From NCBI RefSeq assembly GCF_030272615.1, contig NC_081414.1, positions 657,028,292-657,092,291 of the forward strand: 64,000 nt of DNA. The letters are read 5' to 3'. This DNA comes from Cryptomeria japonica (taxonomy: Eukaryota > Streptophyta > Pinopsida > Cupressales > Cupressaceae). Positions 48,115 to 59,354 of this stretch are shown one piece after another. The notes beneath the pieces are model-generated. The model was not told the origin of the DNA. It worked only from the letters and a program-made list of their open reading frames with translations, and ran no database searches. The position numbers and the translations under genes were made by a program. Numbering within the stretch: position 1 is the stretch's first letter; the number at the start of each line of letters is the position of its first letter.

Positions 48115-48387
48115 ATGGTTCAAATGAAATTTATGATAATTCTTCCAAAACTTGTGTCACATGAACTAGCCAAGAAAATGGCCGAGGATGTATACTGTGA
48201 AGATGTGGGACAGGATATAGATAATATGGATGAGGAAACACAAGAAATGGCAGTTGAACGTGTCAAAAAATATCACCATGTGTTAAAGGCCCTTGATATT
48301 GATGAATATTCTGGAAGTGTGGAACAACGGACATCCAATAAAAAGCGGGAAACTCTTGTTGACATAAAGATTGAATCGACAATATGA
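48115..48387 (+). pseudogene. Unrecognised 90-codon ORF at the head of a tandem array
   Basis: The open frame reads HELAKKMAEDVYCEDVGQDI then EETQEMAVERVKKYHHVLKA and ETLVDIKIESTI-stop. It is acidic and helical in character. The part from 48,161 on is repeated three more times downstream with frameshifts or stops, so this is the only open copy. No family recognised; it may be one exon of a longer cargo gene. Confidence 0.45.
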
Positions 48388-49790
48388 ATGTAAACAACAA
48401 AAAATAACTTTCTACAATTCATGGGTTAAACTCTATTTTAGTTTCTCTTTATATCTCTATGCTATGGAAATGCCCTAAAGTTTTTTTTTAAATTATTTTT
48501 TGTCTCTATGCCTACAATTTGTTATGTTTTTTAAAATCTGATTTTTTCCTGATTTTTATTGATGCACATGAACTAGCCAAGAAAATGGCTGAGGATGTAT
48601 ACTATGAAGATGCAAGACAGGATATCGATGATATGGATGAGGAAACACAAGAAATAGTGAACATGTCAAAAAATATCCCCATGTGTTAAAGGCTCTTAAT
48701 ATTGATGAATATGCTAGAAGTGTGGAACAACAGACATCCAATAAAAACCGAGAAACTCTTGCTGACATAAAGATTGAATCGGCAATATGAATACATCAAC
48801 AAAAAAAATTAATTTTCTACAATTCATGGACTAAACTCTATTTTAGTTTCTCTTTATATCTCTATGCTATGGAAATGCCCTTAAGTTTTTTTAAAAATTA
48901 GTTTTTGTCTCTATGCCTACAATTTGTTATGTTTTTTTTAAATCTGATTTTTTTCTGATTTGTATTGATGCACATGAACTAGCCAAGAAGATCGCTGAGG
49001 ATGTATACTGTGAAGATGCAAGATAGGATATAAATGATATGGATGAGGAAACATAAGAAATGGTAGTTGAATATGTCAAAAAATATCCCCATGTGTTAAA
49101 GGCCCTTGATATTGATGATTATGCTAGAAGTGTGGAACAACAGACATCCAATAAAAAGCGGGAAACTCTTGCTGACATAAAGATTGAATCGGCAATATGA
49201 ATGTAAACAACAAAAAATAACATTGTACAATTCATGGGTTAAACTCTATTTTAGTTTCTCTTTATATCTCTATGCTATGGAAATGCCCTTAAGTTTTTTT
49301 TAAAAATAGTTTTTGTCTCTATGCCTACAATATGTTATGTTTTTTTTAAATCTGATTTTTTTTCGATTTTTATTGATGCACATGAACTAGCCAAGAAAAT
49401 GGTTGAGGATGTATACTGTTAAGATGCAAGACAGGATATAGATGATATGGATGAGGAAACACAAGAAATGGTAGTTGAACATGTCAAAAAATATCCCCAT
49501 GTGTTAAAGGCCCTTGATATTGAGGAATATGCTAGAAGTGTGGAACAATGAGCATCGAATAAAAAGCCAAAACTCTTGCTGACATAAAGATTGAATCAAC
49601 AATATGAATATAAACAACAAAAATTATTTTTTTACAATTCATGGGTTAAACTCTATTTTAGTTTCTCTTCATGTCTCTATTCTATGGAAATTCCCTTAGG
49701 TTTATTTAAAAATAGTTTTTGTCTCTATGCCTACAATTTGTTATGTTTTTTTTTTTAATTTGATTTTTTTTTAATTTTTCCACGATTTTT
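48161..49790 (+). repeat. Four tandem units of about 407 bp
   Basis: Units begin (ATGAACTAGCCAAGAA) at 48,161, 48,568, 48,974 and 49,382, with spacings of 407, 406 and 408 bp. Each has about 225 bp of coding-like sequence, then a non-coding part with ACTCTATTTTAGTTTCTCTT, GTCTCTATGCCTACAAT and a T-rich end. Unit 2 has a 4-bp deletion in the coding part; units 3 and 4 have stops. Units are very similar, so the amplification is fairly recent. Confidence 0.92.
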
Positions 49791-49978
49791 TGAAAAAAAA
49801 TCGAATAGTTTTGGTTTGCTGATTTTTTCCCCAAACTATTTTTGCTACTATGAAATAAAGAGCCATCCCATGATGAGAAATTTTATCTACTAACTGGAAA
49901 AAATGAAGAGACCCTTTCAGTGGGGAAAATTATACAACCAACTGCCCATAGAGTCCTAAATAATCGTATAAAAGTTGC

Positions 49979-50207
49979 TTCCATACAAAGAGCTATTTTG
50001 AGGGCTGGAAGGGTTTAGAGTTGCAGCAAATTATCAAATAGGTAATAGTTACAATAACCAACCAAGTTGGTGTTGACATAAACCTAGCAACATCACATGA
50101 ATGGATGATTTATCCTTTGCAATTTGTAGCTGGCCTTGGACCTAGAAAAAAAGCTTACATACAAAGGGCTATTTTGAGGGCTTGAAGGGTTTATAGTCGT
50201 AGAGAAT
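49979..50207 (+). repeat. Direct repeat of about 50 bp
   Basis: CATACAAAG-GCTATTTTGAGGGCT-GAAGGGTTTA occurs at about 49,983 and again at about 50,157 in the same orientation. It reads as possible coding sequence in neither frame without stops. Confidence 0.6.
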
Positions 50208-50264
50208 TGTTCACCCCTCTAGAAGGTATGAAGAAACTTGTCTTTATAACGAACATCCACAACA

Positions 50265-50862
50265 TGGAGAGGTTAAGGAGGTTGAGGATCCATACTTTGC
50301 CAAAGAGGATACCATTAAACAAAGTGAATAAGAGAATACAAGGAAAGCAAATGAACTTGCAAAACAATCTTGATGACAAGAATGAAAGGACCAACCTCTT
50401 GTACAGTTGTTGGTGAGCATCTATTTGCAGCAATTGTGCCCTGATTTTAATTTTTACTCATTATTGATGCATTTAATCTTATTATGTGGACGTTTTTGGG
50501 GTATATGGTCCGATGAATTGAGGCTTAACATCAAAAGCAGCCAAGGGGAGGAGCAACATGTTCAATTGTTGACTTTTGTTTGGGATTCTCATTACACAAG
50601 ATCAAATTGTAACTAAATCAAGACCTAAAGATTTTCATGATAGAAAGATAGTGAATCATAACTTGGGCAATTGGTTTGTCCAGTGACTTATCTTTATAAC
50701 TGGTAGCCGCAAAATGGAGAAGTTAATGAGGTTGAGGATCCATATTTTGCCAAAGCCGATACCATTAAACAAAGTGAACAAGAGAATGCAAGGAAAGAAA
50801 AGGAACTTGCAAAAAAATCTTTATGACAAGAATGAAAGGACCAACCTCTTGTATAGTACACA
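50265..50862 (+). repeat. Two direct copies of a 140-bp coding-like segment around copy C
   Basis: Positions 50,265-50,405 and 50,715-50,862 share GAGGTTGAGGATCCATA-TTTGCCAAAG, ATACCATTAAACAAAGTGAA and GACAAGAATGAAAGGACCAAC. In one frame they read EVEDPYFAK then DTIKQSEQENARKEKELAKK, an acidic coiled-coil-like piece. They bracket the copy C fragment. Confidence 0.7.
50435..50690 (+). pseudogene. Fragment of the unrecognised gene family, copy C
   Basis: The frame reads FYSLLMHLILLC, then DELRLNIKSSQGEEQHVQLL and TFVWDSHYTRSN. This aligns with copy B 44,730-44,900 (FYSLLMHLVF, DLKLNTTNQEGEEQLVQL, TFIWDSWYMRSN). After a deletion of about 45 codons it resumes with RPKDFHDRKIVNHNLGNWFV, matching RPKYCDER and HNWGDWF of copy B. 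It is a remnant inside the CACTA cargo. Confidence 0.75.
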
Positions 50863-51289
50863 ACATGAAGCGTAGGAGGTAAGAGGTAGTAACAACAATG
50901 GTGATGGTCGTTGTGTCAATGGCACTGCCATTTGTTGCTTCAATTTTTTTAATTTGAATTTGGTGAGTAAAAGTAGAGTGAATTCGCTAGGGTTTACGGT
51001 TTCCAGCTCTAATGGTTTGCTTCCCATGTGCACCAAATTTTCAACGAAGAGTTTCGCATTTGATTCTCAACAGGGACTCATGACAAAGAGAAAGAGAGGA
51101 TTGTGAACGAGAAAAGGTTGCTTGCCGTTTCCACGGGCGAATTCTTCATCAACATCTATGTGCAATAATTGTGCCTGCTTCCTCCCAATTTTTGAACCTT
51201 GATGAGCCAGCGTATAATGATGACACGTAGTTACTCTTGTTTTAAAAATACCACGTGTTCATTAGAATTTTGATGTGAAATATGAAATC

Positions 51290-51910
51290 TGCACTATCAA
51301 CAAAAGTCAACCTGATGGTAACACAACTAGAAGCATGTCATCGGGATATAATACACAAGAGAAGTCCATCGGCATAACGTACACTAGCGGCAAAGCAGAG
51401 ATCATGTATTGCCGATAGGCGATGATGCTGTCGGTAATACTTTTCCCCATGGACACTAGTAAAAGTAAAAATCATCAGAAAAGGTTAAGAGGATATAGGG
51501 TCAAAGCTTATGCTAAGGAGACATAACGTATTGGGAGGAGCTACGCCAAGGGAAAAGACATCGGGGAAATCATGCCCATCGCTTGAATACATTTTAAGCT
51601 ATCCCAATGACCGATGAGACTAGCAGGATAACTCACATCGATCAACAGGAAGATAGGTCATTGGCTTATATTATCCCGATGAGTAAGAAGACAACCAGAG
51701 GCTATGAAAATCATCAGACCAACATATGCTGATCAACAGGTAAAATCCATCTTCAACGGAATGCTGAGGTGAAATTTCAAGACTTTGGTTTTAGTCGGAA
51801 TTCCAACGTGAAATTTTACCATGTAGGAATTTCGACAAACACGGGGCAATTTTTGAAAAAAAATCAATCCAACAAAGCAAAAGAAATCGCATAGGTCGTC
51901 AGAAATGCTC
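51290..51910. repeat. CACTA right subterminal region
   Basis: This is rich in CATCGG / CCGATGA motifs. At 51,414-51,436 a 23-bp near-palindrome corresponds to the left-end motif with two stem mismatches. Positions 51,533-51,695 match the internal block at 43,435-43,595. Near the terminus CGTCAGAAATGCTCGTCGAAA resembles the left-end GACGATGCTCGTCAACATCG. Confidence 0.8.
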
Positions 51911-51942
51911 GTCGAAATTTGAGGCCAAATATATTAGTGTAC
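51911..51942 (-). repeat. CACTA right terminal inverted repeat with TAC target duplication
   Basis: The plus strand ends ...AAATATATTAGTG at 51,939 and is followed by TAC (51,940-51,942). Reverse complemented, it begins CACTAATATATTTGGCCTCA and ends TTTCGAC. Confidence 0.92.
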
Positions 51943-54900
51943 TAATGCCCTATAAGATAGTTATATATTAGTAAACCAGTGAGTTGGCTTGATGACTGAA
52001 AATTTACATGAAAAATCAAATTGGTATATAATATCTTTCATTTTGGTATCCAACTTGTAGATGACAACATAAGGATGATAAAAATTTGGATGATATTAGA
52101 AAACCCATCATCACATTCTCATAATTATTGATGTATTATAATTAATATTGAAAACACGTGATAGTTCTACTAGGAAATGAGTTCAAATATCATGGAAGCA
52201 AGGAGCCTCATTTACCTACAAATCGCTTAATACATTCATGATCCATCTAAATTTGGAGTGATATGGTATGGTTGATCCATAAAATTGTTGCAAATATTGT
52301 GGTGAGAGATATATTGAAGACCATCAAGATTAAAAATCTTAAATCTCATATTAAATACAATATACATGCTACTTATATCTGTTATTCTCATCAAATTTAT
52401 ATTCTTTTGATAAAATAATGATTCTTGAAAAATAATGTAATATTATTGAGCTACTTTAGAGATTGAACAAAGCATTTGAGGAATTTGGCTTAATTTTATC
52501 TTTATTGGTTGCAACCTACATGGAAATCCAAACCATTTTAAAGAATAATTGTTTCTAGGTGGAGAAACAATTTTCTAGTGGTCAATATAACAAATTTAGT
52601 CATAATTTTGACTTTGGTATGTACTGAGGGGTAATCAAGTTTGGATAGTAAAAATTATGAGAGTTTTAATCATCAAGGGTCAAAGATAACTTGTACCATT
52701 GAAGGAATGTGGAATGGTGAAATTCTAAATAAAAAAATTACCTAAGAAGGTGAGAGAATGTTGGAATGTCAAAGGTTGGGGGTCACACATACATTATGAA
52801 AAGTACTTGGGGAGAGGGAAATTCAAAATTCCAACACTAAAAGAGTACTCAATGTAAAGGTCTCTAATTTAGGAGGTTGGAGTTGGTGAAGAAGGCATGG
52901 TGTGAAGGGATGTTTGAAATTTGGACAAAAAATATTTGAAAACTTTCAAAATTGGGGGAATGAGATGACAGGATACAAGAACCAAATCAGATGAAATCCT
53001 ACAACTACAACTTTTTTAAACAAATTAAGGAAAAACTGACTCGAGTTAAAAAATAGAGGAGGTCCACAGGATTCAAAAAGATAGAAAAATGCTTAACACC
53101 AAATAAATTAGAGGTTGTGTATGACATATAAGGCATTTCAAAAATGGGAAGTCCAATGATTTGATAAGGATGAAGGGAAAAGGTGAGGATGGATGAATTG
53201 TTTATTGGGATGGATAAACCTGCAACTATAAAAATATAACAACTTGCATAGACTTAGGATTTTATTATAAAATACATGAGACATTGAATCTTTTGGATTT
53301 CTTTGAACTATTACAATATTGGTAATGGCACAAGGAAATAAGGAAATACTTGAAGAAATTTGACTCATGGGAAACTTACTTAAACTATCTCATATTGGTT
53401 ATAAGTGGAGATTTTCAAAGAGTTCAAATACAAAAAAGGGAAGGAAATCAAGAAAAATGGCATTCATCCTTTGATTCCTAAAAAGGGTAGTAAAAACACC
53501 ATTCTATAACATATAACCCTTAAAATTTCATAGAAATAATTAACATATAATTTTTTTCCCATATAAATGATATTAAATGTGAATTAATATCACTCTTGGC
53601 ATTATAAATTAAGAAAAAAGGTTTCATCATTGAATTCTTCATAACCTTTTCTATTGTTTCTTACTTCCATTATTTTCATTATGAATTGGCACATATAGGT
53701 TGAAGGATGGATGTTTGATAAGAGAAGGCTTAAATCCACTATTGTGTGTATATGAATAGGTGTGATAAGTATGAGGGATGAAAGGGGTAATAGGCTAGGA
53801 AAGTGAAATAGAAGAGTAAGAATAAAAAAGCATGTGCATGGGAATAGGTAGAGGTTGGATAGGTTTGAGAAATATGTGGAATGAAAGAGATGATAATTTA
53901 AGAAAGGGACATAGAATAAGAAGGACAATGAAATGTCTCCATGGGAGTTGATATAGGGATATAATAAGGAATAGACATTTTGTGAGAGAGGATGGTAGAT
54001 GTAGGAATACAATAACCAAGAGTAGTTGTGATTAGTCAAATAGTGGTGGATAAGATAGGTATGAAGGTAATTTAGAAGGTGGGAGGTTGAAAAAAGGATA
54101 AACAATATATGGTATATACTAGTTAATGTGGGAGAACTACTATGGGGCTTGATAACGTTAGTAGGAGTAATGTAAAATATGGGCCAGTGGTAGTGTTGGC
54201 TAGATATATAAGGTTTTCAAGTACCACAAATATAATTTAGAGCATTTATAGACTCATATATACAAGTCATATAGCCCTAAATACAATGTCCAGTATACTT
54301 AAATTAGATATAGAAATATAAAAGATAATTAAATAAAAAGTTGAATTCTCGAGAATAAGATAATTAAGTATTATTATTAAAATATATTATGGAACATGTG
54401 GAATTGTGAAAATGCATTTAGAGGCTATATAGAGAAGTAAAACATGGGAGATAAGAGTATTAAATATATGAATTAAATGTATATGAAATAAATAAGATGA
54501 TAAGTGAGAGTAAAACATGGCAAATATAATATGAGATATGTATAAGCCATTGAAGAATCTTAATATATAATGGGTGTATATAAATGAAGGTAGAGTTTAT
54601 CATGGTATAATTTGTTTTATACTTATTAAATATCTCATTTCTCTCTTTTTATTGAATCACATTGATTTTTATTATATATTTGACCTAATATTAAACATTA
54701 GACTTCAATCAATATTTTTACATAATCAAGTAGAAAACGAAGAGGAGATATCCTATTGACAAAGTAGATGAAGAAATTTGAGCTCTAATAGCTTATAAAA
54801 TTTCATATCATTATGTATAATCGATGAAGATATTTTAAATCATATTAGATAACTTTGTGTAGGATTTTTAATGTTGGCCAAACTAACAAGCTAATTTATT

Positions 54901-55379
54901 AAATTTCTTTGTCATGAGTGTAATTTTAGTTATATAATTATAAATTTATCATAATGAGAATTATTCATATATTATTTTCAATAGAAGCATAAATATAAAT
55001 TTTATTCTCATTATATTACGTTCCCATCTTAATATTTATATGAGCACACTTTGATGGAAGATAAGGATCATAAGTAGCCCAAGCCATCAATAAAATATAG
55101 GATTATAAATTTACCTAATTCAGTTTCAAATTATAAAAAATAGAAATATCAATTTAGCATAGGGTATTTAAGGTGGTCCAAACAAGGAGTTTGTGTACCT
55201 ATATCCCTATAGACAATCATCCACTATTATAAGTAGAGTAGGAAATCTTAGAGCTCATTTCTACAAGTCCTAAAAAACATTGAGATAAATTGGTCAACTA
55301 GCATACAATTTGGAACTACTTGAGAAAAGAAGAGTTTACAATGTCTTCAATGTTTGGTGTATCACTCTATTGGATGAAG
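51943..55379. other. Long AT-rich stretch without a supported gene
   Basis: From 53,600 to 54,110 the plus strand is purine-rich (GGATAGGTATGAAGG style), giving a 167-codon Leu/Ser/His/Tyr-rich open frame on the minus strand with no domain. The rest has short open frames only. It is likely decayed repeats. Confidence 0.4.
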
Positions 55380-55575
55380 AAGGAAAACTAACTTTTATTT
55401 TGGACTTAGTTATGGATGTGAAAAAAGGGAAGATGAGGAGCTAAGAGATTACTGGGTGTCTATTCTAATGGAAAGACCTTGATGACGATGCCATGTGAGG
55501 AGCATCATGAATTTTGGAGCATCCTAATTTGAACTTGTTTGAGGGAAAGTAATTTTGAGTGGGGAAGACTTCTCT
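55380..55575 (+). pseudogene. Ty3/gypsy pol tail with chromodomain-like end
   Basis: Across stops, a frame near 55,470-55,560 reads WKDLDDDAM, then ILEHPNLNLFEGK and a stop. This resembles the W-K-G-x-P-x-x-D-A-T-W...HP-L-L-EGK ending of plant chromovirus polyproteins. A purine tract (GTGGGGAAGA) follows, as expected before a 3' LTR. Upstream integrase sequence could not be identified with confidence. Confidence 0.5.
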
Positions 55576-56454
55576 TTCCTCCCTTTATGTAATAATATTA
55601 TGATGTGTCAAAATTCCTTGATTGAAAGACCTCTTATCCACTCTCAAACATAAATTATATTTATACAAGTCTCATCTTCCTCATTTGTTGTCATTATAGG
55701 TTGCTCATCTTTATACACTTTGGTGAGTTAGGTAATTTAGATCTAAAAATGAAACCCTAATGGAGTATGTAAGGGTGGGTATGGTCATGAAAAGAGATAC
55801 CCAACAATAAAAATTAACCCTAAAATAAAATGTGCATTTTAATGAAGTAGAAATGAAAATAACACAAATCCTCACAAGATTTAAAGTGATAATGAAGTAT
55901 AACGTATAGATATCAAACCAAAAAATAGTGCAGGTACAAAACCTATAGTAAAACCCTAGGGTGGCATAAGATGAGATAGATTCACTAAAATACACTAGAA
56001 AATAATCTTTTCTATGCTAGAAGTAATCTAGGCTAACCAAATGAAATGCATGAATATAAGCATAAACTAACCTAGATAAATAATTTGAATTATATGGAAA
56101 TGGATAATTTAAAATTAAATTCTAAGAAAGGAAAGAAAATGAAAGGGTTTGGGGTATTTATTTTGTGGAATTTTGAGGAAGAATACAACCTAACGATGTG
56201 AAAATATCTAAATTGTGTTCACACAAGTAGACAATAATAAGGTGTGCTCATTGTTTGGGATGTTGTGCTAAACTATCACTATCTCATAGGCAAATCAATG
56301 AATTGAGTTCCATTTTCAATGTATGGATCTATCATGTGTCTCATGAGTCTAATCTTGGTGATTGAGCAACTAGTACCTAGTATATTATTTCTTCAATTAT
56401 TTGTTTTCAATGACTAGCAACATTTAAAATACCTTAAGGATGTTGTCAAATCAC
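55576..56454. other. AT-rich non-coding stretch
   Basis: Possibly the 3' LTR region of the gypsy tail at 55.5 kb, but no LTR end could be fixed. No gene is seen. Confidence 0.35.
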
Positions 56455-57140
56455 TAGGGACAACTTCTCCTAGGTGGACTCCAAAGAGAGACTAGCTTTA
56501 TGGAGATGTTAAAGATCAAAAAATACAATGTAAATATTCTAGATGGTGATTAGAAAGTAAGTGTTGCCCCTTTTAGCACATCAATTAATGTATTTATCTA
56601 ATAAACTCTCTTTACATGTGAATGTTTATTCAATGGTTTATGGATATGAATTAATGTCCAAATGAATATCTTCAAACATTAGTATAGCAATAATCATACA
56701 AAACACTTGTCAAGCCATCTTAGGGTAGGAATGAAATAGGCACAAATCAACCAACTTTGAATTTAAATTTTTTAATTCAAGAGTTAGATTGATAGATAGA
56801 AATCAAATTCATGCCCTTGCAATTAAACAAAAGATAAGTAAATGATAATATATGTGTGGGGAATAAAGGTGTAGACATGGAGGCTCCATAAATTTCAAGT
56901 GCATGAGAACAAACAAAAAAATTCATACGACACAATAAGATGTAGCAATATGAGTAATTGGAGATGGAAAATAATTATAGAATTAGCCTAACTAATTAAT
57001 ACACTATTACACTAATTTTTTATTTATAATTATATTAAAATACACATAAAATGAACATAAATATAATCTAGAAATTACTATAAGGATATTTATTTTAACA
57101 TTGTAATAGTTTAAAGCAAAATAACAATAAATAAGAAATC
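56455..57140 (+). repeat. Dispersed non-coding repeat, copy 2
   Basis: Same orientation as 22,845-23,510 and about 75-80% similar by eye. Shared blocks include AGAGACTA-CTTT-TGGAGATG, ATCTAATAAACTCTCTTTA and AAATAGGCACAAATCAA. It is outside the CACTA element, as is copy 1. Confidence 0.75.
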
Positions 57141-57615
57141 TTGATATTCATTTTGTTTCTAACCATTAACTATACGAGATATGAAAAAAAAATAAAAATC
57201 ATTATATTTAAAATCATAAATTTATAATTTTATGATAAAAATAATAAATATCAATTAAATAAAATTATGCAGTGTTAAGATATATGAGATTTAATAATGG
57301 TCGTCATCCTTCTCTCCCAAAGTAAACCTCAATAAGGTCTACAAAATCATTATAAAGAAAGAAGAACCAATGAAAATAAGTCACTAAATTCATGTCCAAA
57401 TATTAAAATATTAACTAAAAGCAAATCTAATAAAATTATCTAAACACGAGAAATATTATAATACCTAAAGTTATACAAGAGACAATATCCACATAGCTCA
57501 AAGTATGTATACATCAGGAAGGAATTATTGTCTAGATTTTATTATTATTCTTCAATCACTCAGCCTTTCTTAGAAGTTTTCAATCAAAAAATTATTGTCC
57601 ATAGTTTATTATTAG

Positions 57616-57920
57616 TTTTTTTTAATGGAGGTCCAAACCTGCAAGCATGGCAACCCAGCAAGGGCACAAAGCCACTAGCCCAACGAGTGCCTTCACAAAA
57701 AAAAAATTCCACCTGATATGGGAGCACAAGACAATAGGCTAGAGCCTCTTTGGGTAAGAGCCAAGGACTGAGGGGTATCCATTCCACCAAATTCACCTAG
57801 GGTATGATCCTGACCTCATCCCTATTGATGTCAGAGCATTGCACTCAGCAAGACTTGATCCCTGGTGGGCTCATTTGGAGCTATTCAACTTCACCTGTAG
57901 ACCAAGGGCCCATTGACTCA
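57616..57920 (-). mobile_element. tRNA-derived SINE, minus strand
   Basis: On the minus strand, box A TGGTCTACAGG (reverse complement of 57,894-57,904) and box B GATCAAGTC (reverse complement of 57,852-57,860) match the pol III consensus at normal spacing. The body is about 300 bp, GC-richer than its surroundings, with an internal T-run, and ends in an A-run next to CCATT (57,616-57,623 on plus). TAATAATA on both sides may be a short, degraded target duplication. Confidence 0.65.
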
Positions 57921-58447
57921 TAAAATATTATTATTCTTATGTTGCACTTCATAATTGTGCTCCAAGACACTACATGGTAAACATGTACTACCAAAAATGA
58001 TTTACAGTAAACCCAAATCTCAATAATAGTCAACAATTAACAAAAATGATTTATAGTGGGTTCTATGTATAACCTTCATATAATTTGAAAGATATGGTTT
58101 TAAATAAACTTAGTCTTCCATGGGCATCAATGGGGCATATTAGAATATAGTGCTATAAATTATTTTTCAGATTGACCTTTCATGTTGTTATATACTCTTA
58201 AAAATGGCATTAACTAACATGCATAATAAAGCTAATAATATTTTCAAGATTGTATTGCCTATTTCGGTTGTATGAATATTTATTATATTTGGTGATAACC
58301 TTGGTTAATGGAAGATTTCATCATCTTCTTATTGAACCATGGAAGATTTATTATATTTGGTAATATCTTAGTTTATGGAAGATTTATTGTATTTGATTGT
58401 CGACTCTACCTGCCAACACATGTTTTATTTTAAAAATCATCCACTAG
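57921..58447. other. AT-rich non-coding stretch
   Basis: TGGAAGATTTATTATATTTGG-like segments recur at about 58,265, 58,340 and 58,375. No gene. Confidence 0.35.
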
Positions 58448-59354
58448 TGTAATGTCCACCACAAAACCCTAGAGAAACTAACACTTAATCTAGGAAAATA
58501 AGGATAAATTTTTAAAAGATAAGAAATACTCAAATCGAGCCACATCTTTACATTAATTATTTCAAGTTACAAATACAACATGAACATGAACATATGAAAC
58601 TAATTGCACAAATGGAATAAACATATATACATGTAATAATCTTCCAATTTTATAATCCACATCTTACATTTTCATGTTCCCTAGGGTATCATAACATCAC
58701 TATTGAATAGTACACAATATCCATAAATGATCAATGTCCATATACAATCTACATCCATGTTTCACTAACAACATTACATAAGTCACCACAAGATTATATA
58801 TTACATCATGTACAAGTATCCTATCATAAATATGCATCTCCTTCTACAAATGAATAATCATATAGAATGAGATCTAAAGAAATAGAAACATCCATCACAC
58901 TCACAACCATCCAACGTAGAGATAATATCCCAATGGAACAAAGGCATAAACCACTCGACCATGTGGAACCAAAAGTACCAACCCCCCACACACACTAAGC
59001 TTAAATTGACACCAAACTTCCAAAGAAAATAAAATAATACAAGACATAGGCTCAAATCTAGATAAAGGTAAATGACGATGACTTCCATGAAACAAGGCTG
59101 AGACCAAGGAAAAATCTGTAGGGAGAAGTGTCATCGCATGCTGACAACTAGAAATCTAAGCATCCTTAATGTGAACCTCTTGGTAGTCTATACCTCCAAG
59201 CATCCTTATGTGGAACCTCTATGTAGGTGACACTCATGCGGAACCAACTCAATCTCTCATGAAGACAAGGGAGTACAATCATGTCATCAAGGCTTTCCCA
59301 ATCTCGTCCTGAGACTATAATAGTACTCTAGATCATGAGTGGGGTACTACAACA
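58448..59354 (-). mobile_element. Probable gypsy LTR, minus strand
   Basis: The reverse complement of 58,448-58,480 reads TTCTCTAGGGTTTTG...GGACATTACA. This closely matches the LTR end at 83-111 (TTCTCTAGGGTATTTTGG...CATTACA). The other boundary is tentatively the TGTTGTAGTACCCC start (reverse complement ending at 59,354). No primer site follows the end and no 5-bp duplication was found, so it is a solo or fragmentary LTR. AAGCATCCTTA-TGTGGAACCTCT occurs twice inside (59,157 and 59,197). Confidence 0.5.

Noticed and set aside
53602-54105. 167-codon minus-strand open frame
   Set aside because: It lies in a purine-rich plus-strand stretch that lacks stop codons on the opposite strand by composition. 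It is Leu/Ser/His/Tyr-rich with no domain and overlaps another open frame.
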